Shown piece by piece: positions 10,015 to 17,730 of a stretch of 64,000 bases of DNA; within the stretch, counting starts at the first letter, position 1, and each line of letters opens with the position of its first letter. The notes beneath the pieces were generated by a model. That model had not been told where the DNA came from, did not search any database, and worked only from the letters and a program-made list of their open reading frames with translations. Source of the DNA: BPJU01 sp964425225 (GTDB taxonomy: Bacteria; Planctomycetota; Planctomycetia; Pirellulales; Pirellulaceae); contig CAYRMD010000004.1 of the NCBI GenBank assembly GCA_964425225.1, positions 35,741-99,740 on the forward strand. The letters run 5' to 3'. A program made the position numbers and the translations under genes.

Positions 10015-11199
10015 TCAGACCCGGAATTCTGCTTTGACCTCGGCAAATTGTTCGGCAGCCCGCAAAAGATCTTCTTGGGAGTGCACCGCGGAAACTTGCG
10101 TCCGTATCCGTGCCTTGCCTAGGGGCACAACCGGGTATGAAAAGCCAATGACGTAGATGCTTCTTTCCAGCAACCGGTCGGCCATGCGATTGGCCATGGC
10201 CGCATCGCCAATCATGATCGGTACAATCGGATGGCTGCCTGGTAGGAGCGAAAAGCCGCGGCGTTCCAGCTCCTGGCGGAAAAACATGGTGTTGTGACGT
10301 AGTTTCTGGAGTAGAGCTGGTGATTGCTCGAGCAATTCCAAGGCCCGCAATGAAGCTGCAGCGACCACCGGAGCCAGTGTGTTTGAAAATAGATAGGGGC
10401 GCGACTTCTGTCGCAGAAGTGCTACGATTTCGCGACGCCCACTGACATAGCCGCCGCTGGCACCACCCAAGGCTTTTCCCAAGGTGCCCGTCAAAATGTC
10501 AATGCGTCCCATCACCTTGTGGTACTCGTGGCTGCCACGACCTCGCTTCCCCAAAACCCCTACGCCGTGAGAATCATCGACCATCACCACCGCCCGATAA
10601 CGATCGGCTAACTCGCAAATGGCGGGTAAATTCGCCACATAGCCATCCATCGAAAACACGCCGTCCGTCGCGATCAACCGAAACCGAGCCGACTGTGCCT
10701 CGCGCAGCTTCTGTTCCAAGTCGGCCATATCGTTGTTGCGATAACGAAACCGTTTGGCCTTCGACAATCGAATCCCATCAATGATACTGGCGTGATTCAG
10801 CTCGTCCGAGAGAACAGCGTCTTCCTCTCCCAGAAGCGTCTCGAACAATCCACCATTGGCATCGAAACAGGAGCTGTAAAGAATGGTGTCCTCGGTCCCA
10901 AGGAATTCGGTTAGCTTAGCCTCAAGTTGTTTATGCACCTGTTGTGTGCCGCAAATAAAACGTACCGACGACATGCCGTAGCCCCAACGTTGGAGCGCTT
11001 CGGATGCCGCGCGAATTACCTCCGGATGCGACGCCAGTCCCAGGTAGTTGTTCGCGCAAAGATTGATCACCTCGCGGCCATCTTCCAAAAAGATATGTGC
11101 GCTTTGCGGCGAGACAATAACCCGTTCGCGCTTCTCCAACCCCGCATCGCTAATTGCCGCCAACTGCCGGCACAAATGCTCCGTGAACGCTGCATCCAT
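10015..11199 (-). CDS. kbl: Glycine C-acetyltransferase (2-amino-3-ketobutyrate CoA ligase)
   Basis: A 394-residue PLP enzyme of the alpha-oxoamine synthase family. It cleaves 2-amino-3-oxobutanoate with CoA to glycine and acetyl-CoA, the second step of threonine degradation. INLCANNYLGLASHPEVI, YSSCFDANGGLFE, DELNHASIIDGIRLSKA and MVDDSHGVGVLGKRGRGS are diagnostic; the PLP lysine lies in GTLGKALGGASGGYVSG. The length matches E. coli Kbl (398). ATG 11199 has GAAGGG upstream and matches the family N-terminus; an ATG at 11223 is less likely. The usual partner, threonine dehydrogenase (tdh), is not adjacent, so a role with a distant tdh or with a different oxoamine substrate remains possible. 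Confidence 0.93.
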   Translation of the reverse strand: MDAAFTEHLCRQLAAISDAGLEKRERVIVSPQSAHIFLEDGREVINLCANNYLGLASHPEVIRAASEALQRWGYGMSSVRFICGTQQVHKQLEAKLTEFLGTEDTILYSSCFDANGGLFETLLGEEDAVLSDELNHASIIDGIRLSKAKRFRYRNNDMADLEQKLREAQSARFRLIATDGVFSMDGYVANLPAICELADRYRAVVMVDDSHGVGVLGKRGRGSHEYHKVMGRIDILTGTLGKALGGASGGYVSGRREIVALLRQKSRPYLFSNTLAPVVAAASLRALELLEQSPALLQKLRHNTMFFRQELERRGFSLLPGSHPIVPIMIGDAAMANRMADRLLERSIYVIGFSYPVVPLGKARIRTQVSAVHSQEDLLRAAEQFAEVKAEFRV

Positions 11200-11486
11200 C
11201 GAAATACCCTTCTTCCAAAACACAAGCGACGATCACGTGTCCCCGCGACAAGTATTGTAGCAAGCAGCCCCGAGCACGACTTTGGCCCGTGCGTGCGGCT
11301 CGAAAAAAGTTGGACCGAATCCGTTGCCCCTTTTGTCGCTGCGCGTGTTTGCGACGGTACGTTTCCAGATCTTATCCGAGGTGGTTCCGTTCCCGTGGCA
11401 GTGTAAACGTCAAAGCGCGTAGACGCGTAAGCGCAAAGGAGCGATAGGACAGGATAGGCACATCCCTATAGCTGATGGCCCCACCG

Positions 11487-11930
11487 TCAACGGTGATTCG
11501 ACTCGTGCGCGTATTGCGCTGCCAACTGCCGAATGCGCTTTACCATCGAATGAAAGCCGTTGCTACGCGATCGGCTCAGGTGGCGCTGCAATTCCAGTTG
11601 GTGAAACACCGATTCGACATCGGTCTGCAGTACTTCTTCCGGTGTCTTTCCCGATAACAGAATCATAAGGATGGCGATCAAGCCGCGGACCAATTGTGAG
11701 TCGCTGTCGGCCAACAATTCCATTCGGGGAGGATGATCGTCTACAACCCGGGCCACCAACCATACATTGCTTTGGCAGCCTTGGACGAGATTTTCGTCGC
11801 GCCGATGCTCTTCCGGCAATGGTTCCAATGTGTCGCCTAACTCGATTAAATACTGAAACCGGTCATTCCAATCATCAAACGACTGGAACTCCTGGACAAG
11901 CTGCTCGGGGGTTAATTGCACTTGTGCCAT
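11487..11930 (-). CDS. sufE: SufE-family sulfur acceptor protein
   Basis: A 147-residue protein. SufE accepts persulfide sulfur from the SufS cysteine desulfurase during Fe-S cluster assembly. Visible family motifs are the N-terminal LVQEFQSFDDWNDRFQYLIELGDTL, then NLVQGCQSNVWLVA, whose Cys is the persulfide-accepting residue, and SDSQLVRGLIAILMILLSGKTPEEV. No sufS or suf operon is nearby; it stands alone between kbl and rplX. Confidence 0.92.
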   Translation of the reverse strand: MAQVQLTPEQLVQEFQSFDDWNDRFQYLIELGDTLEPLPEEHRRDENLVQGCQSNVWLVARVVDDHPPRMELLADSDSQLVRGLIAILMILLSGKTPEEVLQTDVESVFHQLELQRHLSRSRSNGFHSMVKRIRQLAAQYAHESNHR

Positions 11931-12125
11931 AGCTTCTTATCTACTGGGAGCCAGAGCAGTGGATTATCCGATGTTATTTTATCCGTTCGGAATCGGTCGC
12001 TTATCAGTGATCGGTCAAGCCAAACCACGTTTCTTTCATTATAGGACACAGCTCCTGTCGCGCTCTACCCGCAAAAGGGAGGAGGCGTTATCCCAAAAAG
12101 GCGAAGCGCGTGGTTCACAGCCGCG

Positions 12126-12458
12126 CTACCGCTTGGGGCTGGAAAGTACGCGGATTGTCGCTCCTGAACCCTTGGCGTAAAGTTCCTTGGTTCCGTCAGG
12201 CAATATCCGTACCCCCACACGAGTGGCCAGTCCGGTTTTGGGATCGATGAGCATCACGTTGGAAACATGGATGGGCATCTCTTTGGAGAGTCGTCCTCCC
12301 TGTGGGTTGCGTGCGCTACGTCGCACGTGTTTGAAGACGCGATTAACGCCTTCCACAACAACGCGCTGGCGGCGACGATCGACCCGCAGCACCTTGCCTC
12401 GCAACCCACGATCGTCTCCAGCGATAACTTCAACGACATCACCCGTTCGGATGTACAC
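12126..12458 (-). CDS. rplX: 50S ribosomal protein L24, stand-alone
   Basis: A 110-residue protein with an N-terminal KOW motif (MYIRTGDVVEVIAGDDRG, LRGKVLRV) and the L24 signatures VEGVNRVFKHVRRS, NPQGGRLSKEMPIHVSNVMLIDP and TRVGVRILPDGTKELYAK. L24 starts assembly of the large subunit by binding 23S rRNA. The start is GTG at 12458, with GAGGAGG six bases upstream. It lies outside any ribosomal protein operon: no L14, L5 or S14 gene flanks it, whereas rplX normally sits between rplN and rplE. Whether a second copy exists elsewhere in the genome cannot be told here. Confidence 0.92.
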   Translation of the reverse strand: MYIRTGDVVEVIAGDDRGLRGKVLRVDRRRQRVVVEGVNRVFKHVRRSARNPQGGRLSKEMPIHVSNVMLIDPKTGLATRVGVRILPDGTKELYAKGSGATIRVLSSPKR

Positions 12459-13107
12459 TGTCTTCCTCCTCGCTGACCGCCTGTGATCCGTGGCCCCCTC
12501 AACGCAGAATAATGAACAGGTTCCCGTGTTGCCTGCCGAGATACGGATTCAACACATAATCCACAGCCTCAGCTTAGCAACTGTTCCGCGAATGGCCAAG
12601 GGGAGCTTCTGTAGCTGTGCGAGTTGTCCAAGGCAAACTTCGATCGTCTGCGGCCTCCTCTAGAAGACCGCTTCGGTAACACCGGTGGGATCCGGGTAAG
12701 GTTCGCTGTCCTGATGTTGTTGCCGGCGTCGGGCGTTGAGAATCGGATATCTGACTGTCGAGGATCACTCGGTACGCGATTCACCCAACTTCGTGCAAGC
12801 GTGGTTTATCGAATGGGTCGACTTGGTGAAATGCGCCGGGATACGATGCGTTCAAACAAGCCGCAAACGCCGGAATTTGAGTAGCGATGTTTCGATCGTA
12901 GCGATTGATCCGTTCGCGTGAGACTTAGCGGTTATGGCGAGCAGGTAAGCCTCGACATCGGGCCATGAGAAGTTGACCGTCGGGATCACACGTTGCCGAC
13001 GTACACACAAGGAGCATTCTTGGCTATCAAGATTCGGGTCAGCATGGAGGCGCCGAGCGTGTGCGTCACGCTCCGGAAGGTGCCGGTTTGGCGATTGGGT
13101 ATGCCCC
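12459..13107. other. Intergenic region upstream of ftsK, nothing recognised
   Basis: About 650 bases between the divergent rplX and ftsK genes. Several short overlapping open frames occur on both strands, none with a domain, ribosome site or sensible composition. It should contain the promoters for both flanking genes, but no confident -35/-10 pair was identified. Confidence 0.4.
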
Positions 13108-15819
13108 ATGCATGACACCGACCGATTGCGACGGGACATATTCGCCCTGGGTTTAGCGGCTCTGGTGGTGTTCTTGGGCCTGAGTCTATTTACGTATGAT
13201 CCGGCCGATCCCTTAGTGTTTGCATACCCGCCATGGAGCCAGATCTACCAACCCGACATTGTTGTCTATCCGGTGCGCGAACAGCCCGTGAATGCCTGCG
13301 GCTATTGGGGAGCGATGGCCGCGCATGTGCTCTACTATTCCCTAGGCATAACAGTGTGGTACGTTTGGATCGCGCTGGCCGCGTGGACCGTGTGCCAGAT
13401 CATGCGGCGGCCGATTGACAGCGTGCTCCTGCGAATCCTCGGCGTGCTGTTGACGACCGTCGGCGTCGCGACGGCTGTTTGCAGTGTCGAGCTGTTTTCA
13501 TCGATTGGGCCATGGGTAGGGCCGGGGGGGTACTTGGGTCTAACGGGCAAAAGGTTGTTGCAGAGTCATTTTGCGTTGCCAGGAGCTGTGATTCTGAGCC
13601 TCAGCGTCGCGTGGAGTGGGTTATTGCTTACGTGGGATGAAACCTTCTGGCGAATGGTTCTGAGACTGCCACTTTACGCTATGTGGGCTGTGTCGCTGTT
13701 ACTACGCCGGTTCCGTCGGTCCCGTACCGGCATGCGACCTGCATCAGTCGTTGCTGCGAAACCGGCGCAAACAGGCGAAGAACCAGCCGTCCGCATACGC
13801 GGCCGTTCCGTGACCCGCGACACATTACCGGAAGACGAGTTACTTTCCGAGGCCGATAGCGAGCCATCCGCAGGTCTGACGGATACAGCCACAAGTAAAT
13901 CGTCTGCCGTGCCCGGCAGTGAGGCAGCGCGGGGATCGACCGATGAAACGGTTGCGGAGAACGCATCACTCGACGCTCAACGCGAACCACGGATCAAACG
14001 CCGTCCGGCAACCGAACGACAGGAAGTCATCGCGTCGCTGGATCAGGCAGTTTCCGTCGGAGTAACGGAAGAGTACCAGCTTCCCTCCCTGGACCTACTC
14101 CTTACCGGTGACGGGGTGGATTATGAAGCTCAAGCGCAAGAAGTGCGCCGCAATGCCAAGATCTTGGAGCAAACTTTTTTGGATTTCGGTTACCAGGTAA
14201 AGGTAGTCGAAATCGAAACCGGCCCGGTGATCGCTCAGTACGAGGTGCAATTAGAGGCCGGTTTGCGGCTATCGAAAATCACGAGCTTGGCTGACGACTT
14301 GGCGATCGCTCTGCGCGTTCCGAGCGTTCGGATTGTGGCTCCGATCCCGGGCAAAAATACGGTAGGTATCGAAGTGCCGAATTCACAACGGCAAATCGTT
14401 CGCTTACGCGAGGTAATTGAGGAAAGCGGAGCCCGAGCCGCCAAGATGCGGATCCCGCTGTTTCTCGGCAAGGACGTGTCGGGTAATCCATTGGTGGTCG
14501 ACCTGTCGACCTTGCCGCACTTATTGATCGCAGGCCGGACAGGTACCGGCAAAAGCGTCTGTTTGAACGCCATCATATGCTCGATCCTCATGACACGCCG
14601 CCCGGACGAGGTGCGCCTGTTGCTGATTGACCCGAAGATGGTCGAGTTGAGTTGCTACGGACGTCTCCCGCATCTAATGCATCCGGTGGTCACCGATATG
14701 CGAAAAGCCGAGGCCATTTTGGCATGGGCGGTCGATAAAATGGAAGAGCGCTACGCGTTGTTGGCAAGAGCCGGCGTCCGCCATATTAGTAGTTACAACC
14801 AGCTTTCCGAAGAAGAGCTTTTCGAGCGGTTAGCGCCGGCTTCGGATGAAGAACGCCGACAGATACCCCGTCGGCTGCCCTTTATCGTGATCATTGCCGA
14901 TGAAATGGCTGACCTGATGATGACCGCGGGGAAAGAGGTCGAGCAGCACATTATTCGGCTGGCCCAAAAAAGCCGGGCTGTGGGAATACACTTGATTCTG
15001 GCTACGCAAAAGCCGACGGTCGATGTAATCACCGGGCTTATCAAATCGAACTTGCCCGCGCGTATATCGTTCCAAGTGGCCAGTCGGACTGATAGCCGAG
15101 TCGTGTTGGATGAAATGGGGGCTGATAAACTGCTTGGCAACGGCGACATGTTGTTCCTCTGGCCTGGTACCAGCATGCTTATCCGCGGCCAAGGGACGTT
15201 TGTCAGCGATGAAGAGATCGAGCGGATTGTCGACACCGTTTCGACCGGCGAGCAGCAGTTTGTCGACGAGTTGATGTCGATGCGTATCGAGGAGCCCCAA
15301 GAGAGTCATCCCGATCGTTGGAAGGAGCGCGACGAGCTATACGAGCAGGCGATCGAGGTCGTGGTGCGCGAGCAACGCGGTAGTGTCTCGTTACTCCAAC
15401 GCGCTTTAGGGATCGGTTATGGGCGCGCAGCGCGCCTGATCGATTTCATGCAGGAAGACGGTATCGTGGGCGCCTATGCCGGACAACATGCACGAGAAGT
15501 GCTGATTTGTCTCGATGAGTGGCGGCGGATGCAATCTGGTGCCGGATCACCAGCGGCCGCTCCGAGCCCGCGTCCTTCGAATCGCATCCGACCATCACCG
15601 GCCGGCTGGGATGAGCCTTCTGAGAATGGTGAAGTGACCAGAACCCAGCCGCCGGCCAATGGCGGTTCGAGCGCCGGAGCAGCGTGGAGTCAGTCTGGGG
15701 CTACGCCACGTCAAGCTCTAGGCCAGAACCCAACGACCGTATCCGACTCGGAAAACGAACCGTCCACCAGTCGCCTGACCTCCGTTAAGTCCGTTGCCAA
15801 ACGTCGCGTGGGGGAATAG
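13108..15819 (+). CDS. ftsK: DNA translocase FtsK/SpoIIIE
   Basis: A 903-residue membrane-anchored ATPase that pumps chromosomal DNA at the division septum. The N-terminus has several membrane helices (DIFALGLAALVVFLGLSLF; VLYYSLGITVWYVWIALAAW; ILGVLLTTVGVATAVC; a further pair before residue 200). A polar linker of about 130 residues follows, then the alpha/beta motor: GPVIAQYEVQLEAGLRLSKI, Walker A AGRTGTGKS near residue 480, Walker B VIIADEMADLMM, and HLILATQKPTVDVITGLIK. A gamma winged helix (SVSLLQRALGIGYGRAARLIDFM) is followed by an extra low-complexity tail of about 110 residues. ATG 13108 starts just before the first membrane helix; an in-frame upstream ATG (12973) would add 45 Arg/Cys-rich residues and is unlikely. 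Confidence 0.94.
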   Translation: MHDTDRLRRDIFALGLAALVVFLGLSLFTYDPADPLVFAYPPWSQIYQPDIVVYPVREQPVNACGYWGAMAAHVLYYSLGITVWYVWIALAAWTVCQIMRRPIDSVLLRILGVLLTTVGVATAVCSVELFSSIGPWVGPGGYLGLTGKRLLQSHFALPGAVILSLSVAWSGLLLTWDETFWRMVLRLPLYAMWAVSLLLRRFRRSRTGMRPASVVAAKPAQTGEEPAVRIRGRSVTRDTLPEDELLSEADSEPSAGLTDTATSKSSAVPGSEAARGSTDETVAENASLDAQREPRIKRRPATERQEVIASLDQAVSVGVTEEYQLPSLDLLLTGDGVDYEAQAQEVRRNAKILEQTFLDFGYQVKVVEIETGPVIAQYEVQLEAGLRLSKITSLADDLAIALRVPSVRIVAPIPGKNTVGIEVPNSQRQIVRLREVIEESGARAAKMRIPLFLGKDVSGNPLVVDLSTLPHLLIAGRTGTGKSVCLNAIICSILMTRRPDEVRLLLIDPKMVELSCYGRLPHLMHPVVTDMRKAEAILAWAVDKMEERYALLARAGVRHISSYNQLSEEELFERLAPASDEERRQIPRRLPFIVIIADEMADLMMTAGKEVEQHIIRLAQKSRAVGIHLILATQKPTVDVITGLIKSNLPARISFQVASRTDSRVVLDEMGADKLLGNGDMLFLWPGTSMLIRGQGTFVSDEEIERIVDTVSTGEQQFVDELMSMRIEEPQESHPDRWKERDELYEQAIEVVVREQRGSVSLLQRALGIGYGRAARLIDFMQEDGIVGAYAGQHAREVLICLDEWRRMQSGAGSPAAAPSPRPSNRIRPSPAGWDEPSENGEVTRTQPPANGGSSAGAAWSQSGATPRQALGQNPTTVSDSENEPSTSRLTSVKSVAKRRVGE

Positions 15820-16116
15820 GGTGGACGTGTCGGAACTGTGATAGGTCGCATTGACAGAACTGTCCTTATAACATAGCTTTGTATTAATCTGACGCAGGTT
15901 TCCTGTCGCAAAGGAAAGAACCGTTGTTAGCTCTGGCCGCCATCCACTGTTTTGCGACTTACTTCCGAGCGATCGCTGCTGAGGCAATCGCTCCGGTAGT
16001 GATTATTCATTGCCCGGATCGGCCGGGGTGGCGACGGTTCTGAACTTTACAGAAGCCCACGCAGCCCTGGAGCCGAAAGGTTTCAGGGCTTTTTTGTTTG
16101 CCTAAGGTAACCAGCT
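15820..16116 (+). promoter_or_regulatory. cimA-valS leader with alternative RNA hairpins
   Basis: The 297-base spacer holds three inverted repeats on the plus strand: GAGCGAT/ATCGCTC (15967-15973 with 15987-15993), TTCTG/CAGAA with a 7-base loop (16038-16042 with 16050-16054), and a terminator-like AGCCCTG/CAGGGCT followed by T6 (16063-16069 with 16084-16090). CCGGGG at 16023-16028 can also pair with CCCTGG at 16065-16070 (one G-T pair), which would prevent the terminator stem from forming. A TTGACA at 15851-15856 is a possible -35 element, but its -10 partner (TAGCTT, 17-base spacer) is poor. The geometry suggests transcription attenuation of cimA-valS. Confidence 0.45.
16063..16099 (+). terminator. 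Rho-independent terminator-like hairpin ahead of cimA
   Basis: A 7-bp GC-rich stem (AGCCCTG/CAGGGCT) with a 14-base loop, directly followed by TTTTTTGTTTG. It ends about 18 bases before the cimA ATG, leaving no room for another promoter, so it either ends ftsK transcription imperfectly or acts as a conditional attenuator. Confidence 0.6.
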
Positions 16117-17730
16117 ATGCGCGATATTCAAATTTACGACACGACGCTTCGCGATGGCACCCAGGGTGAGGGCGTGAGTTTCTCACTATACGACAAACTG
16201 CAAATCACACAACGTTTAGACGACATGGGCTTCGACTACATCGAGGGCGGCTATCCTTTATCGAATGACAAGGACGCCGAATATTTCCGCCGTGTCGCTC
16301 GCCTGCCACTACAGCATGCCAAAATCTGCGCGTTCGGTATGACGCGACGCCGTGGAGTGCCAGTTCAACAAGATGCCGGTATGCAAGCCCTCTTGGCTTC
16401 CGAAGCGCCAATCTGCACCCTCGTAGGTAAGACGTGGGACTTCCACGTGACGAACGTGTTGGGGGTTTCTTTAGAAGAACACTTGGAAATGATTGCCGAT
16501 AGCGTGCGTTTTTTAGTCGAGCACGGTCGGCAGGTGATCTACGATGCGGAACACTTTTTTGACGGGTGGAAAGCCAACCCGGACTTCGCGCGGCGGGCTA
16601 TTCGTGTAGCCGCTGAAGCAGGGGCTAGTTTGGTGGTTTTGTGTGACACAAACGGTGGTAGTCTTCCGGAGGAAATCGCGCGGCTTACTGCCGAGGCTCG
16701 GCGAGCGATCCAGGACCTGGGAGTACCCGTGGGTATTCACTGCCACAACGATGGCGATTTGGCCGTGGCAAATTCGCTGGCAGCCGTCGACGCAGGAGCC
16801 GTGCAAGTTCAAGGCACCATCAACGGAATTGGCGAGCGGTGCGGCAACGCGGACTTAATCTCGATCCTGCCCAACCTGGCTTTCAAGAAGCAGGGGGCGT
16901 ACCGCGTGCTCGGAGGCCGCCCGTTGGATCGCTTGACAGATTTGTCGCGCTATGTGTACGAAATGGCCAACATGAATTGGCGTGCCAATCAGCCGTTTGT
17001 CGGCCGAAGCGCATTTGCCCATAAGGGCGGCATGCACGTGCACGCCGTGGCGCGCGCGGCGAACACCTACGAGCATATCGATCCGGCTTTAGTCGGTAAC
17101 GAACGGCGGATTTTGATCAGTGAGTTGTCCGGCCGCTCCAATGTAGCAGCGGTAGCTCAAAAATACGGTTTGTCAGCCGACGCACAGTTGTTCAACGACG
17201 TGTTGCGCCGCGTCGTCGAATTGGAACACCGAGGGTATCAATTCGAAGCCGCGGAAGCCTCGTTTGTGCTGTTGGTCCAGAAATGTGCTGGGCAATTCCA
17301 CCCACATTTCGAGACGCTGAAGTATCACGTCGAGGTAGAAGCTGAACAGGGGCGAGGGCTGATTACGGAAGCCAGCGTCAAGGTGCGCGTCGGCGACCAA
17401 GTGCGCCACGAGGTGGCCGAAGGGGACGGTCCGGTCAATGCCCTGGATGCGGCATTGCGCAAGGCCCTGAACGGCCACTTCCCCCAATTGCGGACCATGC
17501 GTTTGACCGACTATCGGGTTCGTGTCGTGAACTCGGAAGCCGGTACAGCCGCGCGTATCCGCGTGGTGGTCGAGAGCACGGATGAGCAAAAAGTATGGGG
17601 TACCGTAGGCGTCAGCGAAAACATTATTGAAGCCAGTTGGATCGCGCTGGTCGACGCGATCGAATACAAGTTGTTTCTGGATGAATGCACGACGAACCAT
17701 GAACTCCATCGACTTGCCCAACCGGTTTGA
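16117..17730 (+). CDS. cimA: Citramalate synthase
   Basis: A 537-residue protein of the CimA branch of the alpha-isopropylmalate/homocitrate synthase family. It condenses pyruvate and acetyl-CoA to (R)-citramalate, starting the threonine-independent route to isoleucine. The N-terminal TIM barrel begins with IYDTTLRDGTQGEGVSFSLYDK, where the G-E-G-V-S-F wording is typical of CimA. HCHNDGDLAVANSLAAV holds metal-binding histidines, and GIGERCGNADL and SAFAHKGGMHVHA follow. The C-terminal LeuA-type regulatory domain (from about residue 410) would bind an end-product amino acid. Its 3' end overlaps valS by 32 bases, so the two genes are cotranscribed and probably translationally coupled. Confidence 0.92.
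   Translation: MRDIQIYDTTLRDGTQGEGVSFSLYDKLQITQRLDDMGFDYIEGGYPLSNDKDAEYFRRVARLPLQHAKICAFGMTRRRGVPVQQDAGMQALLASEAPICTLVGKTWDFHVTNVLGVSLEEHLEMIADSVRFLVEHGRQVIYDAEHFFDGWKANPDFARRAIRVAAEAGASLVVLCDTNGGSLPEEIARLTAEARRAIQDLGVPVGIHCHNDGDLAVANSLAAVDAGAVQVQGTINGIGERCGNADLISILPNLAFKKQGAYRVLGGRPLDRLTDLSRYVYEMANMNWRANQPFVGRSAFAHKGGMHVHAVARAANTYEHIDPALVGNERRILISELSGRSNVAAVAQKYGLSADAQLFNDVLRRVVELEHRGYQFEAAEASFVLLVQKCAGQFHPHFETLKYHVEVEAEQGRGLITEASVKVRVGDQVRHEVAEGDGPVNALDAALRKALNGHFPQLRTMRLTDYRVRVVNSEAGTAARIRVVVESTDEQKVWGTVGVSENIIEASWIALVDAIEYKLFLDECTTNHELHRLAQPV

Noticed and set aside
12569..13107. Several short frames between rplX and ftsK
   Set aside because: They overlap on both strands and have Arg/Ser-rich compositions typical of chance frames in GC-rich DNA.
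15960..16100. tRNA or complete T-box in the cimA leader
   Set aside because: The 7-base loop lacks the T before the anticodon position, there is no T-arm, and the T-box 14-base consensus is only partly matched.
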